Assembly (NCBI RefSeq): GCF_004793975.1
Contig: NZ_SRYB01000016.1
Coordinates: 43,523 to 107,522, forward strand
DNA length: 64,000 nt
Origin: Lepagella muris
Lineage (GTDB): Bacteria; Bacteroidota; Bacteroidia; Bacteroidales; Muribaculaceae
Reading direction: 5' to 3'
The notes beneath the pieces were generated by a model. That model saw nothing but the letters and a program-made list of their open reading frames with translations. It was not told where the DNA came from and searched no databases. Shown one piece after another: positions 35,261 to 43,772 of the stretch (within the stretch, counting starts at the first letter, position 1; the number at the start of each line of letters is the position of its first letter). The translations under genes and the position numbers were made by a program.

Positions 35261-36742
35261 TTATCCTTCTGCTGATTCCACCTCTGCTTCGAGAGATTTC
35301 TCGGAAGGGATGTTGGGAAGCTCAAGTCCGTAGTGCTTCTTGGCATCAAGTGCCTTGAGAATTATACCCAATATGAGTGCCAACCCACCGAGCGATGCGA
35401 ACACGAGCATCGGTACTGTGTAGTTATAGTCCATTGCATTCTCCACACCGGGGTTGGTAGCGGCAAGCACAGCACCGATAATCATCGGGAAGGCATACAG
35501 ACCGATATTCTGAATCCAGAATATCACGGCGTATGCCGAACCGAGCAGACGGTTATCAACCAACTTAGGAACAGAAGGCCACAATGATGCCGGCACGAGT
35601 GAGAAGCTGATACCCAAAAGCACAATCGCTGAATATGCTATCACTGCCGAACGTGTGGCAGGAAGCACGAAAGCGAACGTCAAGTGGCATATAATCATCA
35701 ATATGGCTCCCCATATAAGCATTGTGGCACCCTTACCCTTGCGGTCAAGGAAGTTGCCGAGAAGCGGGGTGATGGCTGCCGCACCAAGCGGGAACACGAA
35801 GAACACGCGTCCGGCTGCCTCCGCAGAGATGCCGAGGTTGCACTGAAGCATGTTGTTGGCATATTTCTGGAAGGGGAAGATTGCTGAATAATAGAGTACA
35901 CAGAGGAGTGCCACAATCCAGAATACTTTTGACGAGAATATATATTTAAGGTCGGAAATCTTGAATGGATCATCCTTGACCTCTCCGTTGGAACCCATCT
36001 CATTCTCCAGCTTCTTATCCATGAAGGAGTAGACAATGAAACCGATAAGACCGATGAGAAGAAGAAGCACTGACAATGCTATAGGACGAGATACGCTGAT
36101 ATTGTCGCGGAATGTAGCGATCGCCGGTGAACCGAGGAATACCACTGCCACACCAAGACGCGCGACAGCCATCTCGATACCCATGGCGAGTGCCATCTCC
36201 TTACCTTCAAACCATTTCACGATACCTCTTGATACGGTGATGCCTGACATCTCACATCCACAACCGAAAATCATGAAACCGATTGCCGACAATTTTGCCG
36301 ATGCGGGCATACCGTCGTAGAACGGAGTGATGTTCCACCATGTGTCGGGAAGATTGACGAAATCATCCATGAAATTCTTCAACCCGCTCTCCATGAAGGA
36401 GTCTGTAAGAGCATAATAGTTGATGAATCCGCCTGCCACCATGACTGCACCTGCAAGTATGGCAGTGAAGCGCACTCCCATCTTGTCAAGAATGATGCCT
36501 GCGAATATCAGGAAGAATACAAACACGTTAAGGAATGTCTCTGATCCGGCAAAACGTCCGTATGCGGAGGGATCCCAGCCTTTAGTGCTCTGTAGATATT
36601 CCTGCAACGGGGAAAGAACATCTACGAAGATGTAGGCGAAAAACATGGCCGAAGCCAGCAGCACAAGCGCGGTCCAACGCGCCCATGCCTTATCGCGCAG
36701 TAATTCCTGCGGCGATGAAATGGATTTTTGTAGGTTAGCCAT
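35261..36742 (-). CDS. Major facilitator superfamily transporter
   Basis: 493 aa with about 12 hydrophobic helices. MFS motif A-like GIILDKMGVRFTAILAG follows helix 2 and a second copy, GNFLDRKGKGATMLIWG, follows helix 8. A soluble insert (~110-150) lies between helices 3 and 4, and the cytoplasmic loop KLENEMGSNGEVKDDP separates the halves. It resembles the MFSD1/NNP-like branch seen in Bacteroidota; the substrate cannot be read from sequence. It has its own promoter and terminator and lies next to the thi operon, so thiamine or precursor uptake is possible but unproven. Confidence 0.8.
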   Translation of the reverse strand: MANLQKSISSPQELLRDKAWARWTALVLLASAMFFAYIFVDVLSPLQEYLQSTKGWDPSAYGRFAGSETFLNVFVFFLIFAGIILDKMGVRFTAILAGAVMVAGGFINYYALTDSFMESGLKNFMDDFVNLPDTWWNITPFYDGMPASAKLSAIGFMIFGCGCEMSGITVSRGIVKWFEGKEMALAMGIEMAVARLGVAVVFLGSPAIATFRDNISVSRPIALSVLLLLIGLIGFIVYSFMDKKLENEMGSNGEVKDDPFKISDLKYIFSSKVFWIVALLCVLYYSAIFPFQKYANNMLQCNLGISAEAAGRVFFVFPLGAAAITPLLGNFLDRKGKGATMLIWGAILMIICHLTFAFVLPATRSAVIAYSAIVLLGISFSLVPASLWPSVPKLVDNRLLGSAYAVIFWIQNIGLYAFPMIIGAVLAATNPGVENAMDYNYTVPMLVFASLGGLALILGIILKALDAKKHYGLELPNIPSEKSLEAEVESAEG

Positions 36743-36773
36743 AAATATTATTTTGTTCGAACATTTATTGCTA

Positions 36774-36805
36774 CAAAATTACACCTTTTAGATATATTAT
36801 CCAAA
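36774..36805 (-). promoter_or_regulatory. Consensus promoter of the MFS gene
   Basis: On the minus strand TTTG (36805-36802), 20 bp, TAATTTTG (36781-36774). The predicted start near 36767 leaves a leader of about 25 nt before the ATG at 36742. No riboswitch fits in it. Confidence 0.85.
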
Positions 36806-36828
36806 TCATTTACTCAACATTTGTCAAA

Positions 36829-36851
36829 TCAACTGTCGAACCGACTGTTGA
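36829..36851 (-). terminator. Hairpin downstream of the thi operon
   Basis: TCAACTGTCG (36829-36838) and CGACTGTTGA (36842-36851) pair with one T-T mismatch and a 3-nt loop, about 30 bp past the thiD stop. The following minus-strand sequence is only moderately U-rich. Confidence 0.45.
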
Positions 36852-36881
36852 CACTACATGCCATTGGCTGCCGACAAGCCA

Positions 36882-37697
36882 TCATTTCCAGAGGGCATGG
36901 AAATGGTTTACCGGACCATGTCCCTTCCCTATGGCGTAGTCTGCTCCCGACTCTATCGCCCGGCTAAGATATTCCTTTGCAGAGATAACTGCATCATCAA
37001 GAGGATACCCCTTTGCGAGATACGCAGCAATAGCCGACGACAGGGTACAACCAGTGCCGTGGGTATTGCAGGTGCTTATCTTGGGAGATGGAAGCCGGAG
37101 AAGATTACCGGTCTCCGCATTGTAGAATATATCCACCAGCATATCCTCCTCAAGATGGCCTGCCTTCAACATGACTGACACATTACCCACAATCTCCGAC
37201 AATGCCACTGCCGCATCCTCCAATTGCTCCTGCCGATCGACAGCCTCACCGAGAAGCAACGATGCCTCCGGAATGTTAGGGGTTATCACGCGGCTATAGG
37301 GGATAAGTTCTGAACGCAGTGTCTCGACCGCTTCCGGAAGGAGAAGAGGGTCGCCGGAGGTGGCCACCATGACCGGATCAAGCACTATGTTGCTGACATC
37401 GGGATATTCGGAAAGCGTGGCGCGAACGGTGCGTATCAATTCGGAATCATGCAACATTCCGATCTTGACAGCATCCACTCCGATATCGCTTATCACTGAC
37501 CTTATCTGACCTGCCACAAATTCAGCCGGAACAGGATGCACACCGTAGACACCCTGAGTGTTCTCATCCACAAGAGCCACTATCGCCGACGCGCCATAGA
37601 CACCGAGAGCGGAAAACGTCTTCAAATCAGCCTGTACGCCGGCTCCTCCCGAAGGATCGCTTCCGGCTATCGTCAGTGCAATTTTATATCTATTCAT
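36882..37697 (-). CDS. thiD: Hydroxymethylpyrimidine (phosphate) kinase ThiD
   Basis: 271 aa ribokinase-like fold. AGSDPSGGAGVQADLKTF at the N-terminus, VLDPVMVATSGDPLL in the middle and the anion-hole GTGCTLSSAIAAYLAKG near the C-terminus are the ThiD signature. It phosphorylates HMP and HMP-P for joining to the thiazole. Last gene of the operon, 54 bp after tenA. Confidence 0.95.
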   Translation of the reverse strand: MNRYKIALTIAGSDPSGGAGVQADLKTFSALGVYGASAIVALVDENTQGVYGVHPVPAEFVAGQIRSVISDIGVDAVKIGMLHDSELIRTVRATLSEYPDVSNIVLDPVMVATSGDPLLLPEAVETLRSELIPYSRVITPNIPEASLLLGEAVDRQEQLEDAAVALSEIVGNVSVMLKAGHLEEDMLVDIFYNAETGNLLRLPSPKISTCNTHGTGCTLSSAIAAYLAKGYPLDDAVISAKEYLSRAIESGADYAIGKGHGPVNHFHALWK

Positions 37698-37751
37698 AAT
37701 TTATGTGGAATTTTCTCTATTTATATTATTGACGTCGAAATTATCTAAACT

Positions 37752-38381
37752 TCATTGTATTGAGTAGGCGGAATCCCAGAACAGCCATTCCATACGCGCA
37801 CAATCCATAAACGTCTGTGTCATCTTCTCGCGTATGCGTTGAGTGGTGCCCGATGCAAGACGATCGCATATCTCCACCGCCTTTGCCGTATTGAGTTCAA
37901 ACGTCGCATCAGAGTATGTCTCAATCCATGCCTTATAGGGGTTGCCAGACAATTCCGCAATCGACAATATATATTTCCCTACCTCAAGGTATATCCAGAA
38001 ACAGGGTAACACAGCAGCCGCCTCCACAGCCACGTCATATTGTGAACGGGCGCGGAGATAGGAGGTGTAGAACTCGCAGGCATCCGTCTTGACGGCTTTC
38101 ATGTCGGGGGAGAACATCTCATGAAGAGATTTCTCAACTGCCACCCCGTCAGAGGCAAACGACAGGAACGTCGACACATCATCCATCTCCGGCAGACGTG
38201 AGGCTATATGGGCAAGCACACGGGTGTAGTCCTCCAGATAAAGTCGGTCCTGACTTATATAGTGTCTGAACCGTGATTCACTGAGTGTGCCGGCTGCAAG
38301 CTGCTGAATAAACGGATGACGCTTGATTCTCTCAAATATGTCGGCGGCGGCATCCCATGCCTCTTCACTCCATTTTCCCAT
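37752..38381 (-). CDS. tenA: TenA-family aminopyrimidine aminohydrolase (thiaminase II)
   Basis: 209 aa all-helical TenA protein. FIQQLAAGTLSESRFRHYISQDRLYLEDYTRVL carries the conserved Asp and Tyr, VLPCFWIYLEVG the active-site Cys, and MEWLFWDSAY the C-terminal Glu/Trp box. It salvages degraded thiamine by hydrolysing aminopyrimidines to HMP, feeding ThiD directly downstream. Confidence 0.93.
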   Translation of the reverse strand: MGKWSEEAWDAAADIFERIKRHPFIQQLAAGTLSESRFRHYISQDRLYLEDYTRVLAHIASRLPEMDDVSTFLSFASDGVAVEKSLHEMFSPDMKAVKTDACEFYTSYLRARSQYDVAVEAAAVLPCFWIYLEVGKYILSIAELSGNPYKAWIETYSDATFELNTAKAVEICDRLASGTTQRIREKMTQTFMDCARMEWLFWDSAYSIQ

Positions 38382-38387
38382 AATGCA

Positions 38388-39089
38388 TTATTTTTCTGCT
38401 ATAACTGCCACGTAGTCACCCTTGTCATATCCCTCCACCGGCTCCTCGCTCTTGCCGTCGGAATAGAGCGGATGAGTGGTCAGGGTCTGGAGGTATCTGA
38501 GATTTCTGAAACCACATTCCTCCAGTAATATCGTCTTCTCCTTTGTAGTGCGCCAGTTTGCCACATTCACAAACTCAATCGGATAGGGATTAGGAGGGAA
38601 TACCCCTTCAAGCAGAGGATGATCCCACGTACCGAGTGCCTTGGCAAGATTATACATTATTCCATAAGAGCTCTCTTTAGGCACATCGATAAGAATCACA
38701 CGCCCGTTATCCGGCAATGCCTCATAGACCTTACGCAATATACCACCCAGATCAGAGATGTAGCTTGGAGAGCCATTAAACATTATGGTGGAATACTTCC
38801 CTTTCGGATAATCGAAATCCTCTCCGGTCGTAACCTCCACGGTTATTCCTCTTTTCTCCGCTATCTCCGCCATGCCGGAGGAGGGTTCCACACCATAGTT
38901 TATCTCTATGCCATATTCACGGCGCATTATGTCTTCAAAAAGACCGCTTCCGCAGCCTACCGACAATATCGGCAACGGAGCATCTTTCAACGTCGCAGCC
39001 ACTAATGCCGCTTCCGATGCCAACACATTACTATTTTTCATAAACCAGGCATCATATTCACCTGCATATTCATCAAAACTTGCTGCCAT
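38388..39089 (-). CDS. Class I SAM-dependent methyltransferase in the thi operon
   Basis: 233 aa Rossmann fold. SAM-binding motif I ILSVGCGSGLFEDIM, then GVEPSSGMAEIAEKRG and MFNGSPSYISDLGGILRKVYEALPDNGRVILID. It lies 6 bp upstream of tenA and 51 bp after thiF. No methylation is part of the standard thiamine pathway, so its substrate is unknown; candidates are a salvage step or an unrelated metabolite. Confidence 0.8.
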   Translation of the reverse strand: MAASFDEYAGEYDAWFMKNSNVLASEAALVAATLKDAPLPILSVGCGSGLFEDIMRREYGIEINYGVEPSSGMAEIAEKRGITVEVTTGEDFDYPKGKYSTIMFNGSPSYISDLGGILRKVYEALPDNGRVILIDVPKESSYGIMYNLAKALGTWDHPLLEGVFPPNPYPIEFVNVANWRTTKEKTILLEECGFRNLRYLQTLTTHPLYSDGKSEEPVEGYDKGDYVAVIAEK

Positions 39090-39140
39090 GCTATATATTT
39101 GTGTATTGTTAATTCAGTTATATTTCAATTGTAGTGTCTG

Positions 39141-39839
39141 TTAAAACTCAATTGTAGTGAAGGTCATATCCGCCAGATTCATAGTAAGCAATCGCCCGTC
39201 GAGCACTTCTCCGAATCCGGTAAGCACCTTTATCGCCTCCATAGCCTGAAGGCTTCCCACCACACCGGGCACCGGTCCGAACGTGCCTATTATCCTATTC
39301 CGATCGTCATGAAGATCATCAATATCCTCATATAGCTCTTCAAGCTGACGTTTACCATCATGATTGAAGACCGTGACGCTTCCGTATGTGCCCTCGATAC
39401 TTCCATGTACCCACGGTATGCCTACACTACGGCATACGCGCCCGATAAGACGGCGTGTCGAGAAGTTGTCTGTACAATCCATCACCACGTCATAATCAGC
39501 TATAAATCTCTCCGCATTCTCCTCGGTCAGACCCTCGCCGATAATACGGAATTCGGTCTCCGGAGACATCGCTCCGAGCCGACGAAGCGCACAATCCGTC
39601 TTCCTCTCCCCTATCTCTTTTTCAGAATAGAGAATCTGTCGCTGAAGATTCGTAAGGCTAACGGTGTCAGGATCGCAAAGACCAATGCAACCCACTCCCG
39701 AAGCCACAAGATATGAGGCTACCGGCGCACCAAGACCTCCGAGACCTACAACCAGCACACGCGATGAAAACAGTTTTCTCTGACCACTCTCTCCAAATCC
39801 GTCTATGAGGGTCTGTCGTGAATATCGTTCAATGTCCAT
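39141..39839 (-). CDS. thiF: ThiF adenylyltransferase for ThiS
   Basis: 232 aa from the ATG at 39837-39839 (MDIERYSRQTLIDGFGESGQ); an upstream frame extends into the thiH end. E1-like fold: VLVVGLGGLGAPVASYL nucleotide-binding loop, LCDPDTVSLTNLQRQILY, DCTDNFSTR. Only part of the zinc-binding Cys pattern is visible. It adenylates the C-terminal Gly of ThiS. It follows thiH by 31 bp. Confidence 0.92.
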   Translation of the reverse strand: MDIERYSRQTLIDGFGESGQRKLFSSRVLVVGLGGLGAPVASYLVASGVGCIGLCDPDTVSLTNLQRQILYSEKEIGERKTDCALRRLGAMSPETEFRIIGEGLTEENAERFIADYDVVMDCTDNFSTRRLIGRVCRSVGIPWVHGSIEGTYGSVTVFNHDGKRQLEELYEDIDDLHDDRNRIIGTFGPVPGVVGSLQAMEAIKVLTGFGEVLDGRLLTMNLADMTFTTIEF

Positions 39840-39870
39840 AATCGTTGTCAGTCGAATATTATAATCTGTA

Positions 39871-40980
39871 TCAGTCGAATGCACGATCCCAATCTTTCCA
39901 TACCGGTTCGCGTCCGAGAGCCTTCAGATCCTCCACCACTTTTGCGGGCGACGCATCGTCGCTTATTGTGAATTGCTCAAGGGAATCGGTATACGTGGCA
40001 TAACCACCCGGATCCACCTTTGACCCGGCACTCATCGTCGTGACTCCGAGTGTAGCCATATTATTGCGGAATTTATGATTCTCACGTGTGGAATACGATA
40101 TATCAACGTCGGGGTCAAATATACGGAAGGCGAATGTGAGCTGCGCAAGCTCCCGGTCGCTCATCACCACATTGGGCTGGAAACCGGATTCGGAAGGACG
40201 CATGCGCGGGAAATTGACCGAATACTTGGTGCGCCAATAGTTCTGCCGGAGATAGAGGAGATGACGTGCCATCATTGTGACGTCGGTGCGCCAGTCTTCC
40301 AATCCGATCAGCACGCCCATACCAATCTTATGCACTCCAGCCATTCCCATACGGTCAAAACCATTGCACCGCCACTCAAAGTCAGATTTCATTCCCGCAG
40401 GATGATACTTCTTATAATTTTTCCGGTTGTAGGTCTCCTGAAAGCATATCACTCCGTTAAGTCCGGAATGGGTCAGTCTGGCATAATCCTCTGTCGATAG
40501 CGGCATCACCTCAATCGTAAGATTGGAGAAATATGGACGACAGACCCTAAGAGCCTCCTCCAGATAGTCGGTGCCAGCCTTGGCAGGATTCTCCCCTGTC
40601 ACTATCAGTAGGTTTTCAAATGGTCCAAGTTGCTTTATCGCCTCACACTCCTGCTTGATCTGCTCTGGAGTGAGGATAACCCTATGAAACTTATTATGAC
40701 AGTTGAATCCGCAGTAGACACACGAATTAGTGCATGAGTTGGTGATATACATAGGGATGAAGAGCTGCATGGTCTTTCCGAAACGCTGCTCCGTAATCAT
40801 GCGGCTCTTACGCGCCATTATCTCCAGATATGGTGTGGCAGCCGGCGACACCAATGCCATGAAGTCGCGGTCAGTGAGATGCTCGGCACTCAAAGCCCGC
40901 TCCACATCCGAGGAGGTCATTGACATTATCCGGGCTGTCGTCTCATCCCAATCATATTTCAAAAGTTCGTCAGAAAACAT
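39871..40980 (-). CDS. thiH: ThiH, radical SAM tyrosine lyase
   Basis: 369 aa. CX3CX2C cluster motif at Cys 83, Cys 87 and Cys 90 (NSCTNSCVYCGF) and the ThiH-type VTGENPAKAG and SVNFPRMRPSE motifs. It splits tyrosine to dehydroglycine for the thiazole ring, the anaerobic alternative to glycine oxidase ThiO, consistent with an anaerobe. Confidence 0.95.
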   Translation of the reverse strand: MFSDELLKYDWDETTARIMSMTSSDVERALSAEHLTDRDFMALVSPAATPYLEIMARKSRMITEQRFGKTMQLFIPMYITNSCTNSCVYCGFNCHNKFHRVILTPEQIKQECEAIKQLGPFENLLIVTGENPAKAGTDYLEEALRVCRPYFSNLTIEVMPLSTEDYARLTHSGLNGVICFQETYNRKNYKKYHPAGMKSDFEWRCNGFDRMGMAGVHKIGMGVLIGLEDWRTDVTMMARHLLYLRQNYWRTKYSVNFPRMRPSESGFQPNVVMSDRELAQLTFAFRIFDPDVDISYSTRENHKFRNNMATLGVTTMSAGSKVDPGGYATYTDSLEQFTISDDASPAKVVEDLKALGREPVWKDWDRAFD

Positions 40981-40990
40981 ATTTTTTAAT

Positions 40991-41758
40991 TTAATCCAAA
41001 AATGAGGTTAGAGGGCTGGAAGCCTCGGCATAATCCGACACGGCACCTAATCCGGCAAGATAAGCCTCTCTTCCGGCTACAGTGGCGGCAGCAAATGCAC
41101 GTGCCATCCTTTCCGGATCTCCGGCTACAGCAATAGCCGTATTGACAAGCACGGCATCCGCACCGAGTTCCATAGCTTCTGCCGCATGAGACGGTGCTCC
41201 AAGACCGGCATCAACAACCACCGGCACACGGCTCTGACTGATGATGATTTTCAACAATTCCCTTGTCACCAATCCCTTGTTGCTCCCTATGGGTGCAGCC
41301 AACGGCATGACCGCAGCACTGCCCACCTCTTCGAGTCGCTTACATAGCACCGGATCCGCCTGTATATATGGCAATACCACGAATCCGAGACGCGCAAGTT
41401 CCTCGGTAGCCTTCAAGGTCTCCACCGGATCAGGAAGTAGATATTTCGGATCGGGGTGTATCTCCAGTTTTATGAAATCCGTACCAAACGCTTCGCGTGC
41501 AAGCTGTGCAGCAAAGACCGCCTCCTTGGCATCCCTTACGCCCGAAGTGTTGGGCAGCACCTGAATCCCATCATGGATAATATGACGGAGCATATCATCC
41601 TCAGCATTATCCATGTCAACCCGCTTCATCGCCACAGTCACCATTTCAGTGCCTGATGCAAGTATCGCCTTCTCCATCAGTTCATTGCTGCGGAATTTAC
41701 CAGTACCGACAAATAGCCGTGATCCAAACTCCTTACCTCCTATTATAAGTTTCGACAT
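40991..41758 (-). CDS. thiG: Thiazole synthase ThiG
   Basis: 255 aa TIM barrel. Schiff-base Lys 97 in FIKLEIHPDPKYLLPD, and the motifs PLAAPIGSNKG, VVDAGLGAPSHAAEAMELGADAVLVN. It joins DXP, dehydroglycine and ThiS-thiocarboxylate. 10 bp upstream of thiH. Confidence 0.96.
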   Translation of the reverse strand: MSKLIIGGKEFGSRLFVGTGKFRSNELMEKAILASGTEMVTVAMKRVDMDNAEDDMLRHIIHDGIQVLPNTSGVRDAKEAVFAAQLAREAFGTDFIKLEIHPDPKYLLPDPVETLKATEELARLGFVVLPYIQADPVLCKRLEEVGSAAVMPLAAPIGSNKGLVTRELLKIIISQSRVPVVVDAGLGAPSHAAEAMELGADAVLVNTAIAVAGDPERMARAFAAATVAGREAYLAGLGAVSDYAEASSPLTSFLD

Positions 41759-41830
41759 ATCTTTTTATTTTTATATTTATCTTTTATATAACTGTATTTC
41801 CATTGAAGTTGTATTGAAGTCGTATCGACT

Positions 41831-42985
41831 TCATTTCCTGATTTCACTGATAATCTCCATTGTAGTCCAGACCGGATTTACAGATTTGATTATCGAGCCG
41901 CTTATCGCAACTCCATTGACTCCCGTCTGCATCAATGCCGGTATATCCTGCGCCGTTATCCCTCCTATCGCGACTATGGGAAGTTCGATATTCCGGCATC
42001 CACATTCAGACAATATATCACGATAACCCTCAATTCCGAGCACCGGACTCAGTTTCTCCTTTGTGGTCGTAAATCGGTAAGGTCCAAGACCGATATAGTC
42101 GGCGCCCTCTGCCGCAGCTCTCTCTATATCAACCACACAATTGGCTGTGGCTCCTATTATCCTACGCATACCGAGTCTACGGCGTGCCTCTGCCAACGGC
42201 ATATCGTTCTTGCCGAGATGCACACCGTCGGCATTCAATTCCTTGACAAGATCCACATGGTCATCAATGATGAATACTGCCCCATATCTGTCGCACAGTC
42301 TGCGAATCTCCCTACCCTCTTCAAGCAATGTCGATTCATCGGCATCCTTATGACGCAACTGAACCCACCGGCATCCTCCGGAAAGGACTTTCTCAACCTC
42401 TTCCGTTATCGACATCTCGCGCACGGGATGCGTGATAAACTGCAATTGGAATGCCTTCATATCAAGATTCCGTTTCCATGCGTAGCCAAGCATGGCGGCT
42501 CCCCCGAAACCAAGCTGTTCAATCTCTCCGAAACGTCGGGGCGTGACACCGCCAAGCGCGAAAATCCTCTCATTGACGCTTGACCTCAAATCCTCAGAAT
42601 TGAAATTGCCCTTATATCCCGGTTTTGAGATGCTTGGGAAAATAGGGCTCAGAAATGCGTAGTCATATCCCTGGTCGGCTATCTCCTCCATTGAATGTAG
42701 TGAACGGCTCACCAGTCCGTTCCAGCCTGTGGGAATCGTATTGTTTCTTGAATTGAGATGTATACCTCCAATCCCTATCTCCATTGCAAGATTAAAATGA
42801 TCATGGAATGAGAGCAGCGTATACAGGTTCTCCGGTATGTTTTTCACAAGCGACTTCACCTCCTTGACCGATGCACCGGGTTTGCGTATATGCACTCGCT
42901 CATACCCCCCTTCGGTAAGTAATTTCGTTATCGCTTCCCCCTCTCCGTCAAAAAATTCCGGAAGCGTGATTGCTATCTTTCGCAT
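41831..42985 (-). CDS. thiE: Two-domain ThiE: TenI-like N-terminus fused to thiamine-phosphate synthase
   Basis: 384 aa, about twice the usual ThiE length. Residues ~1-185 are a ThiE/TenI-like barrel with VHIRKPGASV, GGIHLNSRN, AFLSPIFPSISKPGYKG and FALGGVTP. Residues ~190-384 are a full ThiE: WVQLRHKDAD, FIIDDHVDL, DGVHLGKNDM, GLGPYRFTTTK and AIGGIT. The N-terminal half lacks the clean pyrophosphate-binding TTTK loop, so it is probably TenI-like (thiazole tautomerase). The ATG at 42983-42985 is preferred over a GTG at 43000 because GGAGG lies just upstream and the thiS stop is 4 bp before it. Confidence 0.9.
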   Translation of the reverse strand: MRKIAITLPEFFDGEGEAITKLLTEGGYERVHIRKPGASVKEVKSLVKNIPENLYTLLSFHDHFNLAMEIGIGGIHLNSRNNTIPTGWNGLVSRSLHSMEEIADQGYDYAFLSPIFPSISKPGYKGNFNSEDLRSSVNERIFALGGVTPRRFGEIEQLGFGGAAMLGYAWKRNLDMKAFQLQFITHPVREMSITEEVEKVLSGGCRWVQLRHKDADESTLLEEGREIRRLCDRYGAVFIIDDHVDLVKELNADGVHLGKNDMPLAEARRRLGMRRIIGATANCVVDIERAAAEGADYIGLGPYRFTTTKEKLSPVLGIEGYRDILSECGCRNIELPIVAIGGITAQDIPALMQTGVNGVAISGSIIKSVNPVWTTMEIISEIRK

Positions 42986-42989
42986 AATC

Positions 42990-43193
42990 TCAACCTCCAC
43001 ACACGGCTTTTATGACAGTGACTTTCATACCGTCTTCTACAATAAATTCCTGCCATTCTCTCTTTGGCACCACACGGTTTCCAACAGCGACGGCTCTCCC
43101 CTTCCCGTCAATACCGCAATTGGAGAGAAGATCTCCGATAGTGATACTATCTCCCTCCACAACAATCTCCTTGCCGTTAATCTCTATTTTCAT
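42990..43193 (-). CDS. thiS: Sulfur carrier protein ThiS
   Basis: 67 aa from the ATG at 43191-43193 (MKIEINGKEIVVEGDSITI), ending in the required Gly-Gly (KAVCGG). Beta-grasp fold by pattern. The frame continues upstream with several Met codons, but that part is the riboswitch terminator, so translation should start here. First gene of the operon. It carries sulfur as a thiocarboxylate to ThiG. Confidence 0.95.
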   Translation of the reverse strand: MKIEINGKEIVVEGDSITIGDLLSNCGIDGKGRAVAVGNRVVPKREWQEFIVEDGMKVTVIKAVCGG

Positions 43194-43205
43194 GACATAG
43201 TACAT

Positions 43206-43239
43206 AAAAAAGACGTCCGTCATCACCATGATGACAGAC
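43206..43239 (-). terminator. Intrinsic terminator controlled by the TPP riboswitch
   Basis: On the minus strand the arms (43239-43229 and 43225-43215) form an 11-bp stem with a 3-nt loop and one G-U pair, followed closely by U6 (43211-43206). It ends 12 nt before the thiS ATG and overlaps no gene. The placement after the aptamer indicates control by transcription termination. Confidence 0.85.
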
Positions 43240-43324
43240 ACATAGAGGAAAATCCATATATGAGATGAAACATCCTTACGCCTTCGCGCTTACACGAATT
43301 ACCGCCTATACAGGCCGGGATAAA

Positions 43325-43407
43325 ATCACGTGATCCTTTCGTCGGTACTAACCGCATCAAGTTCGTAGGGTATAATCTCAGTCCATCGGATGGACACCCC
43401 TCCAGTG
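43325..43407 (-). promoter_or_regulatory. TPP riboswitch (thi box) aptamer
   Basis: Read on the minus strand it has the full thi-box order: GGAGGGGTGTCC, then GGACTGAGATTATACCC containing the conserved CTGAGA, then GAACTTGATGCGGTTAGTACCG, then CGAAAGGATCA. It binds thiamine diphosphate and here precedes a terminator and thiS. The aptamer starts at or next to the predicted transcription start. Confidence 0.97.
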
Positions 43408-43413
43408 TTGTTG

Positions 43414-43445
43414 CAAAATTATATCATTTTCTTCACAATTGCAAA
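43414..43445 (-). promoter_or_regulatory. Consensus promoter of the thi operon
   Basis: On the minus strand TTTG (43445-43442), 20 bp, TAATTTTG (43421-43414). Predicted start near 43407, at the first aptamer bases. Confidence 0.9.
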
Positions 43446-43580
43446 TTATCGGACTTCAAAAGTAACGAAAAATTACTGCTTATTTGAATATTTGCCCTCA
43501 CTTCTTGAGATTAGTTTTTGAAATGTAGTCGAAGACCAAAGCGTGGATTTATTAGATTTTTGTTAAATATGAGGGAATAT

Positions 43581-43611
43581 TTTGTTGGTATGTTAAAATC
43601 CTTTAACTTTG
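43581..43611 (+). promoter_or_regulatory. Consensus promoter of the first receptor operon
   Basis: TTTG (43581-43584), 19 bp, TAACTTTG (43604-43611). Start near 43618, leaving a leader of about 155 nt. Between the thi promoter (43445) and this one (43581) I see nothing else. Confidence 0.9.
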
Positions 43612-43772
43612 CAAAAGGAAACAGGATATTCCATGTTTCCGGACATCAGGATTCCCTTGATGACTCCAACAACTAAAATCCGGATTAATTATGAAACGAC
43701 ACCCTCTCACCACCCTCCACGAGATATCAATAAATTATTCCATAAACCATTATTAATTAAAACAACCTACGT

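Noticed and set aside
43012..43268. Upstream in-frame extension of thiS and plus-strand frames over the riboswitch
   Set aside because: The extension lies in the terminator hairpin and U-run; the thi box and terminator explain the sequence.
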